A DNA stretch of 64,000 nt from NCBI RefSeq assembly GCF_029210365.1, contig NZ_JARGES010000020.1, positions 248,001 to 312,000 on the forward strand, in the 5' to 3' direction. Source of the stretch: Mesorhizobium sp. YIM 152430 (GTDB lineage: Bacteria > Pseudomonadota > Alphaproteobacteria > Rhizobiales > Rhizobiaceae). The notes beneath the pieces are model-generated. The model was not told the origin of the DNA. It ran no database searches and saw only the letters and a program-made list of their open reading frames with translations. Both the position numbers and the translations under genes were made by a program. Positions within the stretch are counted from its first letter, which is position 1; every line of letters begins with the position of its first letter. Below are positions 8,861-16,750 of this stretch, one piece after another.

Positions 8861-9285
8861 TGCAATACTGGCTGTTCAAGTCGGAGCCCGACGTCTTTTC
8901 CTTCGACGATCTGAAGGCGAAGGGGAAAAAGGGCCAGGAATGGGACGGCGTGCGCAACTATCAGGCGCGCAACAACATGCGGGCGATGAAGATCGGCGAC
9001 CGCGGCTTCTTCTACCATTCCAATATCGGGCTCGAAGTGGTCGGCATCGTCGAGGTGTGCGGCGAAATCCATCCCGATTCCACGACCGACGATCCGCGCT
9101 GGGAGTGCGTCGATGTGCGCGCCGTCGAAAAGGTGCCGACACCTGTCACGCTTGCCGAGGTCAAGTCCAATCCCAAGCTCGCCGACATGTCGCTCGTCAC
9201 CTCCATGCGACTCTCGGTCCAGCCCGTGACCGAGGACGAGTGGGCGGAAGTGTGCCGGATGGCCGGATTCAAGAAAATTCCTTGA
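8860..9285 (+). CDS. EVE domain-containing protein
   Basis: The 141-residue product is an EVE domain (PUA-like fold), a family that recognises modified bases in nucleic acids. The start at 8860 overlaps the YciI stop. Family features are YWLFKSEPDVFSFDDLKAKG at the N-terminus, WDGVRNYQARNNMR, and GDRGFFYHSN, then the IVGIVEV strand and a C-terminal QPVTEDEWAEV segment. These stand-alone EVE proteins are common in Proteobacteria and are often next to YciI genes, as seen here. A function in RNA or DNA metabolism is likely but the exact ligand is unknown. Confidence 0.9.
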   Translation: MQYWLFKSEPDVFSFDDLKAKGKKGQEWDGVRNYQARNNMRAMKIGDRGFFYHSNIGLEVVGIVEVCGEIHPDSTTDDPRWECVDVRAVEKVPTPVTLAEVKSNPKLADMSLVTSMRLSVQPVTEDEWAEVCRMAGFKKIP

Positions 9286-9923
9286 AAGACAGGCACGATT
9301 TCATCCTTGCCAACACGGCGTTGATCGCGCCGCCGCACGTGCCCGAAATCCGGCTGCATCTGGCCGACGAGGCGCATGAGCTCTGGCACCGCACCGAGGC
9401 CGAGCTCGAAGCCATCGGCCTCGAGCCGCCCTTCTGGGCCTTCGCCTGGGCCGGCGGGCAGGGTCTCGCGCGTTACGTGCTCGACCATCCCGAAACCGTC
9501 GCAGGCAAGCGCGTGGTCGATTTTGCCACGGGTTCCGGCCTTGTCGCCATCGCGGCGATGAAGGCGGGCGCGGCGAGCGTCCTTGCCAGCGACATCGATC
9601 CGTTCTGCGCCGCCGCCGTTGCGCTCAACGCGGCCGCGAACGACGTGACGGTCGCGACCACCGATCGCGACCTCGTCGGCGAAACGCCCATCTGCGACGT
9701 GCTTCTGGCCGGCGACGTCTTCTACGACCGCGCCTTTGCCGAACGGCTGGTGCCCTGGCTGCGCGATCTGGCGGCGGCGGGCATCACCGTCCTCGTCGGC
9801 GATCCGGGCCGCGCTTACCTGCCGCGCGAACGCCTGACGGGGCTTGCCCGTTACGAAGTGCCGGTGACGCGCATTCTCGAAGACGCAGACGTGAAGCGGA
9901 CCAGGGTCTGGCAATTCGTCTAG
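9282..9923 (+). CDS. Class I SAM-dependent methyltransferase, ETF-beta/L7-L12 lysine methyltransferase-like
   Basis: The frame opens with a TTG at 9282 that overlaps the stop of the EVE gene (TTGA), giving 213 residues. The start region ILANTALIAPPHVPEIRLHLADEAHELW and FWAFAWAGGQGLARYVLDHPE are characteristic of the METTL20/ETFBKMT group, followed by motif I VVDFATGSGLVAIAA, the acidic residue in ASDIDPF and a post-motif-II LLAGDVFYD matching the DxxY signature. The Agrobacterium member of this group is reported to methylate lysines in ribosomal protein L7/L12 and the beta subunit of electron transfer flavoprotein. The substrate here is inferred from family only. The start codon choice is supported by overlap rather than by a strong ribosome-binding site. 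Confidence 0.8.
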   Translation: MKDRHDFILANTALIAPPHVPEIRLHLADEAHELWHRTEAELEAIGLEPPFWAFAWAGGQGLARYVLDHPETVAGKRVVDFATGSGLVAIAAMKAGAASVLASDIDPFCAAAVALNAAANDVTVATTDRDLVGETPICDVLLAGDVFYDRAFAERLVPWLRDLAAAGITVLVGDPGRAYLPRERLTGLARYEVPVTRILEDADVKRTRVWQFV

Positions 9924-9983
9924 ACCAGCTTGACCTGTATCCGGAACCTGTCAGCATCGCATTTTCGTCGTTGGGAGGGGACG

Positions 9984-10391
9984 ATGGACTTCGCGGGCAT
10001 CAACTATCTTTCGGTCCTTCTGGCGGCGATCGCCGCCTTCATCTTCGGCGCCGGATATTACGGCGTTCTTTCGAAAGCCTGGATGAGGGCTGGCCGGATC
10101 GATGCCGTTCATGCACGGCCCGGCGCTGCCATTCTCGGCGTCACCTTCGGCGCCGAACTCGTCATGGCCTGGGTTCTTGCCGGCGTCATCGGGCATCTGG
10201 GAACGGGACAGGTCACGCTGGAAAACGGCATCGTCTCCGGCTTCTTCGTCTGGCTCGGCTTCATGGTGACCGTCATGGCCGTCAACCACCGTTATCAGGC
10301 CTATGGCTGGGATCTGACGCTGATCGATGGCGGCCACTGGCTCGGCGTGGCGCTGATCATGGGCGCGATCATCGGCTGGCTGGGCGTGTGA
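9984..10391 (+). CDS. DUF1761-like membrane protein
   Basis: The 135-residue product has four hydrophobic segments (about residues 6-28, 48-72, 78-100 and 112-134) and the family-like features FGAGYYGVLSKAWM near the first helix and GHWLGVALIMGAIIGWLG at the end. A GGGAGGGG site lies before the ATG at 9984. DUF1761 proteins have no known function. Its stop codon is directly abutted by the stop codon of the convergent L,D-transpeptidase gene, with no base between them. Confidence 0.75.
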   Translation: MDFAGINYLSVLLAAIAAFIFGAGYYGVLSKAWMRAGRIDAVHARPGAAILGVTFGAELVMAWVLAGVIGHLGTGQVTLENGIVSGFFVWLGFMVTVMAVNHRYQAYGWDLTLIDGGHWLGVALIMGAIIGWLGV

Positions 10392-10901
10392 CTATCGCGA
10401 AACGGTGACGACGGTGCGCGGCGAGAGCCGCGGCAAAAGCCAGTCCATGTCGCGCGGATGGACCGCGATGCAGCCCTCGGTGGGCGCATAGCCCGGCCGG
10501 GCGAGATGAAAGAAGATCGCGCTGCCCATCCCGCGCCGGCGCGGACGGATATTCGCGTCGAGCACGATCACCACGTCATAGAGATGATCCTCGCGCCGCA
10601 TCCGCTCGTGACTGGCGGCGTAGGGTAGACGCACGGGGCGGTTGTAGTTGCGATCGCCGGCCGCATCGCACCAGCCGTCCGAGAGGCGGATCGGGTCGAG
10701 CGCAAGGCCGGAGACGAGGCGGCGCGGGCGGTCGCGGCGCACGAAGGCGGTCAGGAGCCGCATCGGTCCGAGCGGCGTCGCGCCGTCGCCTTCGCGCTTG
10801 ACCGAGCGGATGCCGCCCTTGCCGAGCGCACAGCGCAGAACCCTGTTTCCGACCGCCAGCAATCCCCGCCTCTGGTCGCCGGGCCGCGGCCGCACTACCA
10901 T
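10392..10901 (-). CDS. L,D-transpeptidase (YkuD-type) family protein
   Basis: Putative cell-wall cross-linking or lipoprotein-attaching enzyme. The start at 10901 gives 169 residues; the open frame continues 51 codons upstream but those run into the cenR promoter region. The catalytic signature is IFFHLARPGYAPTEGCIAVH, with the His and the Cys of the EGC triad in the usual spacing of the YkuD fold. The N-terminal part KREGDGATPLGPMRL fits a substrate-binding region. No clear signal peptide is seen with this start; export may use an upstream start or be absent. The gene diverges from cenR, whose Brucella counterpart OtpR/CenR has been linked to envelope and beta-lactam tolerance, which makes shared regulation plausible. 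Confidence 0.8.
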   Translation of the reverse strand: MVVRPRPGDQRRGLLAVGNRVLRCALGKGGIRSVKREGDGATPLGPMRLLTAFVRRDRPRRLVSGLALDPIRLSDGWCDAAGDRNYNRPVRLPYAASHERMRREDHLYDVVIVLDANIRPRRRGMGSAIFFHLARPGYAPTEGCIAVHPRDMDWLLPRLSPRTVVTVSR

Positions 10902-11084
10902 ATGTTTGACAAAGCGTCCTTTTTTCGCCGCATCGCCCTTGCACTCACGGATTTTGGAGTATGATCGATTGCTCAAGCAAATCACCGTGAGAGACTTTTC
11001 CGACATTCCCGCGCAGCCTACAGCGATAGGCGGAACTCCCGAACTTCTCAACAAGACAGATGTCTCAACCAGATGGACTGAACG

Positions 11085-11768
11085 ATGACGTCACGCACCA
11101 TTCTCATCGTCGACGACGACAATGATCTGCGCGAGACCCTCGCCGACCAGTTGTCGCTCTACGAGGAATTCGACGTCCTCCAGGAGCCGACCGCCGCCAA
11201 GGGCGTGCAGACCGCGCGCGGCGGCATCGTCGACCTGCTCATCATGGATGTCGGCCTGCCGGACATGGATGGCCGCGAGGCCGTGAAGATCCTGCGCAAG
11301 GGCGGCTACAAGGCGCCGATCATCATGCTGACCGGGCAGGATACGGATTCCGACACGATCCTCGGCCTCGAAGCGGGCGCCAACGACTATGTCACCAAGC
11401 CCTTTCGCTTTGCCGTTCTTCTTGCCCGTATCCGCGCCCAGCTCCGTCAGCACGAGCAGAGTGAGGACGCGACCTTCAATGTCGGCCCCTATGTCTTCAA
11501 GCCGAGCCAGAAGCTTCTCACCGACGCCAAGGGCGGCAAGATCCGCCTGACGGAAAAGGAAGCCTCGATCATCAAATATCTCTACCGGGCCGACAAGAAG
11601 GTCGTCACCCGTGACGTGCTTTTGGAAGAGGTCTGGGGCTACAATTCCGGCGTCACCACGCATACGCTCGAAACCCATGTCTACCGCCTGCGCCAGAAGA
11701 TCGAGCGCGATCCTTCCAATGCCGAAATTCTTGTGACAGAAAGCGGCGGATACAAGCTCGTGCCCTGA
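11085..11768 (+). CDS. cenR: OmpR/PhoB-family response regulator, CenR/OtpR-like
   Basis: Two-component transcription factor of 227 residues. The receiver domain shows the acidic pocket IVDDDND (D10-D12), phosphoacceptor Asp55 in LLIMDVGLPDMDG, Thr83 in MLTGQD and Lys105 in YVTKPF. The winged-helix DNA-binding domain follows from about residue 130, with LTEKEASIIKYLY, VTRDVLLEEVWGY and THTLETHVYRLRQKIE. The gene directly downstream encodes a cyclic-nucleotide-binding protein, the same pairing as otpR/cenR with a 'cAMP-dependent protein kinase regulatory subunit' gene in Brucella. CenR controls cell-envelope genes in alphaproteobacteria. No histidine kinase gene (cenK) is in this window. The name rests on synteny plus domain type. 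Confidence 0.8.
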   Translation: MTSRTILIVDDDNDLRETLADQLSLYEEFDVLQEPTAAKGVQTARGGIVDLLIMDVGLPDMDGREAVKILRKGGYKAPIIMLTGQDTDSDTILGLEAGANDYVTKPFRFAVLLARIRAQLRQHEQSEDATFNVGPYVFKPSQKLLTDAKGGKIRLTEKEASIIKYLYRADKKVVTRDVLLEEVWGYNSGVTTHTLETHVYRLRQKIERDPSNAEILVTESGGYKLVP

Positions 11769-11829
11769 TTGCAGGCATGGACGTGCTGCCGCAGCCGATG
11801 GGGGTCGGCGCGCGCAGACGGGGACGCCG

Positions 11830-12285
11830 ATGGCCTTGGACGACGACATTCGCATTCTCTCGGGCGTGGAACTGCTTTCCGGCTTCACGTCGGAGCAGTT
11901 GCGGCTGCTCGCCTTCGGCGCTGAAAGCCTGCGCCTGGCCGCCGGTCGCGTCCTCTACCGCGAGGGCCAGTCGGCCGAGAGCGGCTATGTGGTGACGACC
12001 GGAACGGTGTCGCTCTTTCGCGAGCGCGATGGCAAGCGCGTCAACCTCGCCGAAGTCGGCCCCGGCGCCATGCTCGGCGAACTCGCCATCATCGCCCCCA
12101 CCACCCGCCTGACCGGCGCGCTGGCAACGAGCGATGTCGAACTGATCCGGCTCAACCGCACCCTCTTCCGGCGCATTCTCACCGAATATCCCGAAACGGC
12201 CGCCCTGCTCCACCAGCGCATCACGGACAATCTGGGTGTGCTGTTGGCGGACATCCAAAGCTTGGCGCCGCGGTTTTCGGACTGA
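11830..12285 (+). CDS. Cyclic nucleotide-binding (CRP/cNMP) domain protein
   Basis: The 151-residue product is a stand-alone cNMP-binding domain without a DNA-binding helix-turn-helix. Family features: LSGVELLSGFTSEQLRLLAFGAE at the start, the LYREGQSAESGYVVTTGTVSLF beta-roll, and a phosphate-binding-cassette-like GPGAMLGELAIIAPTTRLTGALATSD, where the usual Arg-Ser/Thr-Ala is partly preserved (TRLTGA). It follows cenR by 61 bp and is probably co-transcribed. In Brucella a similar pair is described. It could tie a second messenger to the CenR pathway, but this is inference. It ends 7 bp before the convergent xthA stop. Confidence 0.85.
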   Translation: MALDDDIRILSGVELLSGFTSEQLRLLAFGAESLRLAAGRVLYREGQSAESGYVVTTGTVSLFRERDGKRVNLAEVGPGAMLGELAIIAPTTRLTGALATSDVELIRLNRTLFRRILTEYPETAALLHQRITDNLGVLLADIQSLAPRFSD

Positions 12286-12292
12286 CGCTCGA

Positions 12293-13099
12293 TCAGTCGA
12301 GATCAAACCGCGCAATCACCGGCACATGGTCCGACGGGCGCTCCCAGCCGCGCGCTTCCTTCAGCACCTCGATCGACGACAGCTTCGGCGCGATGTTCGC
12401 GGACGACCAGACATGGTCGAGGCGGCGGCCGCGATTGGACGCCTCCCAGTCCTTCGCGCGGTAGCTCCACCAGGTATAGATCCGTTCCGGCTCCGGGATC
12501 GCCTGGCGCATCAGGTCGACCCAGTTGCCCGCCCGGCGCATCGCCTCGAAGCTTTCCGTCTCGATCGGCGTGTGGCTGACGACGTTGAGAAGCTGGCGGT
12601 GCGACCAGACGTCGGCTTCGAGCGGCGCGATGTTCAGGTCGCCGACGAGGATGGACGCCGCCGCCTCGCCGCTCATTGCCGGAACGCCATGCATCTCGGC
12701 AACGAAATCGAGCTTGTGGCGGAATTTCGGGTTGATCGCGGGGTCCGGCTCGTCGCCGCCGGCCGGCACGTAGAAATTGTGGACGAGAATCTTGTGGCCG
12801 CCCGCCTCGACATTGGCGGCAAGGTGCCGGCAGTCGCCCATCGTGCAGAAATCGCGCTTCTCGACGATTTCCAGCGGGCGCAGCGAGATGGTGGCGACGC
12901 CGTGATAGCCCTTCTGGCCGCTGATCTCGATATGGGCGTAGCCGAGCTTGCGCAGCGCCTTCAGCGGGAAGAGGTCATCGGGGCATTTCGTCTCCTGAAG
13001 GCACAGCACGTCCGGCCGGTAGCGGCTCACGAATTGCTCGATCAGCGGCATACGCAGGCGAACGGAATTGATGTTCCAGGTGGCGATGGAAAACGGCAT
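12293..13099 (-). CDS. xthA: Exodeoxyribonuclease III
   Basis: AP endonuclease / 3'-5' exonuclease of base-excision repair, 268 residues from the ATG at 13099. The start is set by homology to the family opening SIATWNINSVRLRMP; the frame extends 17 codons further upstream. Catalytic motifs are visible: N in WNINS, E in LQETKC, the Tyr in HNFYVPAGGDEPD, D and N in LVGDLNIAPLEADVW, WWSYR, RLDHVWSS and the C-terminal SDHVPVIARF with the catalytic Asp-His. It faces the cenR operon and lies downstream of lolA on the same strand. Confidence 0.95.
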   Translation of the reverse strand: MPFSIATWNINSVRLRMPLIEQFVSRYRPDVLCLQETKCPDDLFPLKALRKLGYAHIEISGQKGYHGVATISLRPLEIVEKRDFCTMGDCRHLAANVEAGGHKILVHNFYVPAGGDEPDPAINPKFRHKLDFVAEMHGVPAMSGEAAASILVGDLNIAPLEADVWSHRQLLNVVSHTPIETESFEAMRRAGNWVDLMRQAIPEPERIYTWWSYRAKDWEASNRGRRLDHVWSSANIAPKLSSIEVLKEARGWERPSDHVPVIARFDLD

Positions 13100-13207
13100 G
13101 GAGAAGCTGCGCCCGAAATGAAGAATGCGGCCGGACCCTGCCAGCCGCATCCGTCGAACTCAAGCTTCAGGCACGAGAACCGGCCGGAAAGGCCGCTCGT
13201 CCACAAC

Positions 13208-13879
13208 TCAGCGGTTGGGCGAGACCATCTCGTTGATGCGGTCGTAATTGATCGCGAAGACCGAGCGGTCGAAGGTGACGCCCGACTGGACGTTGTAGAT
13301 CATCACCGTCGTGTCCTTGCCCTGCGCGTCGCGGATCGTCCACTGCTTCAGCTCGTAATTCTGCGGATCGAACATCATGGTAATGGTCGAATTTCCGAAA
13401 ACCGAGCGGTCGGCGAGCGTGATCGTCGTCGCGTCGGCTTCCTGGCGCACGTCCTGCACCTTGTTGCCGGACAGGTCGATCCGCTCGTCGAGAAGCAGCT
13501 TCAGCGGGGTGGACGACAGCGAATAGAGATCCGCCGTGTTCATGCGCGCGTTTTCCAGCACGACCGACGTGCCGTCCGCCGTGACCTTGAAGGTCGACGG
13601 ATTTTCGTAGTTGAAGCGCACCTTGCCCGGCCGCTCGATGAAGAACTTGCCGCCGGTCTGCTCGCCGCTCGGGCCGAACTGGACGAAATCGCCCATCATC
13701 GTCTTCACGGAGGAAAAGTGATCGGCGATCGCTTGCGCCTCGGCGGGCTGCGCACGGGCCGTGCCGCCATGCGGCAGGATGCCGGAGGCGGCGACAAGCG
13801 CAGCGCCCATGCCAAGCGCAAGAACGCTGCGGCGGGTCTTCGAACTGGATTTTGCCATTCTTGAAACTCGCGAAATCAT
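13208..13879 (-). CDS. lolA: Outer-membrane lipoprotein carrier protein LolA family
   Basis: Periplasmic chaperone that ferries lipoproteins to the outer membrane. The ATG at 13879 follows a GAGGG site and gives 223 residues; a TTG 15 bp upstream and an ATG 21 bp downstream are alternatives. The N-terminus has a hydrophobic signal with a twin-arginine (KTRRSVLALG), cleaved likely after ARA near residue 43. The mature part shows VKTMMGDFVQFGPSGEQTGGKFFIERPGKVRF-type strands of the LolA fold and the MMFDPQNYELKQWTIRDAQG segment. The arrangement ftsK-lolA-xthA on one strand is common in Rhizobiales. Whether export is by Sec or Tat cannot be settled here. Confidence 0.88.
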   Translation of the reverse strand: MISRVSRMAKSSSKTRRSVLALGMGAALVAASGILPHGGTARAQPAEAQAIADHFSSVKTMMGDFVQFGPSGEQTGGKFFIERPGKVRFNYENPSTFKVTADGTSVVLENARMNTADLYSLSSTPLKLLLDERIDLSGNKVQDVRQEADATTITLADRSVFGNSTITMMFDPQNYELKQWTIRDAQGKDTTVMIYNVQSGVTFDRSVFAINYDRINEMVSPNR

Positions 13880-13969
13880 CTGTGTTGCCCTCAACTGACG
13901 CGGATAACGCGCCAGTGGGGCTTTAGTTTGGCCGGATGCGCGGCAATTTTGTCGCGCCCCCTTCCTGCA

Positions 13970-16579
13970 TCAGTAAGTCTCATCCTCGGTCGGCACGAGA
14001 ATCTCACGCTTGCCGGCATGGTTGGCCGGGCCGACGATGCCCTCCTGCTCCATCTTCTCGATGATCGAAGCCGCGCGGTTGTATCCGATGCCCAGGCGTC
14101 GCTGGATGTAGGAGGTCGACGCCTTGCCGTCGCGCAGGACGACCGCGACCGCCTGGTCGTAGGGATCGTCGGAATCGTCGAGATTGCTGTTGCCGCTGCC
14201 GCCGGACTTGCCCGAAGAGCCGCCGCCCTCGTCCTCCTCGTCGTCCTCGGTGATCGAATCGAGATATTCGGGCACACCCTGAAGCTTGAGGTGCGCGACG
14301 ACCTTCTCGACCTCGTCATCGGCGACGAAGGGCCCATGAACGCGCTGGATGCGCCCGCCGCCGGCCATATAGAGCATGTCGCCCATGCCGAGGAGCTGTT
14401 CGGCGCCCTGCTCGCCGAGGATGGTGCGGCTGTCGATCTTGGACGTGACCTGGAAGGACATGCGGGTCGGGAAGTTCGCCTTGATCGTGCCGGTGATGAC
14501 GTCGACCGACGGGCGCTGCGTCGCCATGATGACGTGGATGCCGGCCGCGCGCGCCATCTGCGCGAGGCGCTGCACCGCGCCCTCGATGTCCTTGCCGGCG
14601 ACCATCATCAGGTCGGCCATTTCGTCGATGATGACGACGATATAGGGCATCCGCTCCATTTCGAGCGTTTCGGTCTCGTAGATCGCCTCGCCGGTCTCGC
14701 GGTCGAAGCCGGTCTGCACCGTGCGGCTGATCTGCTCGCCCTTTTTCTCCGCCTGTGCCACGCGCTGGTTGAAACCGTCGATGTTGCGCACGCCGACCTT
14801 CGACATCTTGCGGTAGCGGTCCTCCATCTCGCGCACGGTCCATTTGAGCGCGACGACGGCCTTCTTGGGGTCGGTGACGACGGGGGTCAGAAGGTGCGGG
14901 ATGCCGTCATAGACGGAGAGTTCCAGCATCTTCGGGTCGATCATGATCAGGCGGCACTCGTCCGGCGTCATGCGGTAGAGCAGCGACAGGATCATCGTGT
15001 TGATGGCGACCGACTTGCCCGAACCGGTGGTGCCGGCGACGAGGACGTGCGGCATCTTGGCGATGTCGACGATCACCGCCTCGCCATTGATCGACTTGCC
15101 GAGCGCCAGCGCGAGCTTGGCCTTGGTCTGGTCGAAATCCTGGCTGGCGAGGATTTCGCGCAGATAGACGGTTTCGCGCTTGGCGTTGGGCAGTTCGATG
15201 CCGATCGCGTTGCGGCCGGGCACGACGGCGACGCGGGCGGCGATCGCGCTCATCGAGCGCGCGATGTCGTCGGCAAGGCCGATGACGCGCGACGACTTGA
15301 TGCCGGGCGCAGGTTCGAGTTCGTAGAGCGTGACCACCGGACCGGGACGGACCTGGATGATCTCGCCCTTGACGCCGAAATCCTCCAGCACGCCTTCGAG
15401 AATTCGGGCGTTCTGCTCCAGCGCTTCCTTGGAGACCGAGGCGTCGCGCGCCATCGCCTTCGGTTCGGACAGGAAGGCGAGGTCGGGCATTTCGAAGCCG
15501 TTCGAGACCGGCGCGCGGGCGCTCGCAACGCTGGGCATCGGGCGCGGCGGGGCCTGCTCCACGCGTGCCTGCGGCGCCGCCGGCCGGGCCGCCGCCTGGG
15601 CCCGCCGGGCGGCGATTTCCTGCGGCGTCGGCACGGGCGTGTCCGGGTCGAGGTCGTCCTCGTCGAGACCGATGTCGTCGACGTCGAAGGGCGGCTCGAT
15701 CGACGGCGCGGCGGCGCGCGGAGCCGGCTCGAAGCCGGGCTCGACACGGCCGGCAGGGGATGCGGGCCGGTTTTCGATCTCGTCCAGCGCCTCGAGCGTG
15801 TCGTCGTGGTGGCGCGTGCGGGCAGCCAGCGCTCCGCCGCCGTGACGGCGGAGGAACGCCTGCGCCGAAAGCCACATATGGGCGATCGCGCCAAGCGCCA
15901 GGAACCGGCCCTCGGTGCCTTCGTCGTCAAAATCCTCGTCGTCGTAATCGTCCTCGTCGACCTCTTCCTCGGCCGGTTTGCGGGCAAGCTTCTTGCGTTC
16001 GACGGGTCTGGCCGTCAGCGCGTTGCAGGCGACGTAGAGCAGCGCGCCGGCGGGAATGAAGAGAAGCGACGCCGTGATGAAGCCCGCCAGCCCGCTAGGA
16101 TAGGCACCGATGAACCGGCCCGGCAGCGCCAGCACGATGTCGCCGAAGACGCCGCCAAGGCCGGACGGCAGCGGCCAGGTCGGCGGCGCTTCCATGCAGC
16201 CGATGATCCCCGAGCCGAGCGCGGCCGCGCCGAACCAGGCGAAGACGCGCTTGCCCGGTTGCAGGATGCCGCGCCCAAGCACCAGCCCGATCGCCCAGAC
16301 GATGGCCGGGACCAGCGCGACCACCGAGCCGAGGCCGAAGAACTGCATCAGAAGGTCGGACACGACGGCGCCGGGATAGCCGGCGGCGTTGGTGACGGGG
16401 TTGTCGGTCGCATGGCTGAAGCTCGGATCGGCGACGTTCCAGGTGGCAAGGCTCGCGACGACGGCGGCGACCGTCACGAGAATCGCAGTGCCCGCCAGCT
16501 TGCGCACCTGCCGGCGCAGGAAGCCGGTGAACCCGCTATCGCCCTCGTTCAAGGTGAGTGCGTGTGACTGCGACCGCAT
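13970..16579 (-). CDS. ftsK: DNA translocase FtsK
   Basis: Septum-anchored hexameric motor that pumps chromosome ends through the closing septum and activates XerCD at dif. The 869-residue product has an N-terminal part with four hydrophobic segments (about residues 25-200), an acidic and proline-rich linker (about 200-380), then the motor domain. The Walker A motif [14 protein letters not shown] is near residue 515, Walker [14 protein letters not shown] near 650, and [12 protein letters not shown] follows. The C-terminal winged-helix gamma domain (about 805-865) carries [23 protein letters not shown] CtrA-type box lies 69 bp before the start. xerC in the same window encodes one of its recombinase partners. 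Confidence 0.97.
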   Translation of the reverse strand: MRSQSHALTLNEGDSGFTGFLRRQVRKLAGTAILVTVAAVVASLATWNVADPSFSHATDNPVTNAAGYPGAVVSDLLMQFFGLGSVVALVPAIVWAIGLVLGRGILQPGKRVFAWFGAAALGSGIIGCMEAPPTWPLPSGLGGVFGDIVLALPGRFIGAYPSGLAGFITASLLFIPAGALLYVACNALTARPVERKKLARKPAEEEVDEDDYDDEDFDDEGTEGRFLALGAIAHMWLSAQAFLRRHGGGALAARTRHHDDTLEALDEIENRPASPAGRVEPGFEPAPRAAAPSIEPPFDVDDIGLDEDDLDPDTPVPTPQEIAARRAQAAARPAAPQARVEQAPPRPMPSVASARAPVSNGFEMPDLAFLSEPKAMARDASVSKEALEQNARILEGVLEDFGVKGEIIQVRPGPVVTLYELEPAPGIKSSRVIGLADDIARSMSAIAARVAVVPGRNAIGIELPNAKRETVYLREILASQDFDQTKAKLALALGKSINGEAVIVDIAKMPHVLVAGTTGSGKSVAINTMILSLLYRMTPDECRLIMIDPKMLELSVYDGIPHLLTPVVTDPKKAVVALKWTVREMEDRYRKMSKVGVRNIDGFNQRVAQAEKKGEQISRTVQTGFDRETGEAIYETETLEMERMPYIVVIIDEMADLMMVAGKDIEGAVQRLAQMARAAGIHVIMATQRPSVDVITGTIKANFPTRMSFQVTSKIDSRTILGEQGAEQLLGMGDMLYMAGGGRIQRVHGPFVADDEVEKVVAHLKLQGVPEYLDSITEDDEEDEGGGSSGKSGGSGNSNLDDSDDPYDQAVAVVLRDGKASTSYIQRRLGIGYNRAASIIEKMEQEGIVGPANHAGKREILVPTEDETY

Positions 16580-16647
16580 GGCTGACCCCGTATGCCCGTC
16601 GCGCCGCTTGATCGGCGCCAGATTCGCCCGACGCTAACGGCAGGGGG

Positions 16648-16662
16648 TTAAGGGCGCATTAA
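16648..16662 (-). promoter_or_regulatory. CtrA-type box TTAA-N7-TTAA upstream of ftsK
   Basis: A perfect match to the alphaproteobacterial CtrA full site (TTAA, 7 bases, TTAA) lies 69 bp before the ftsK start codon, between ftsK and the amtB terminator. The position fits cell-cycle control of ftsK by CtrA. Confidence 0.65.
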
Positions 16663-16676
16663 CCATGGGCGGCAAA

Positions 16677-16705
16677 CGAAAAAGGGGCCCGGCGAACCGG
16701 GCCCC
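16677..16705 (-). terminator. Rho-independent terminator of amtB
   Basis: On the minus strand a 9-bp GC stem GGGGCCCGG / CCGGGCCCC closes a TTCG tetraloop and runs directly into TTTTT. It lies 46 bp after the amtB stop and separates the glnK-amtB operon from ftsK. Confidence 0.93.
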
Positions 16706-16750
16706 AAGGTTGCAATGCCGGAGGTCCGACATTGCGACGGGATGGATAGA

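Noticed and set aside
10902-11054. 51-codon N-terminal extension of the L,D-transpeptidase
   Set aside because: It would take up the cenR promoter region and has no signal peptide or family resemblance.
13928-16567. 879-residue open frame antisense to ftsK
   Set aside because: It mirrors ftsK; the product is Arg/Asp/His-rich low-complexity sequence typical of a shadow frame.
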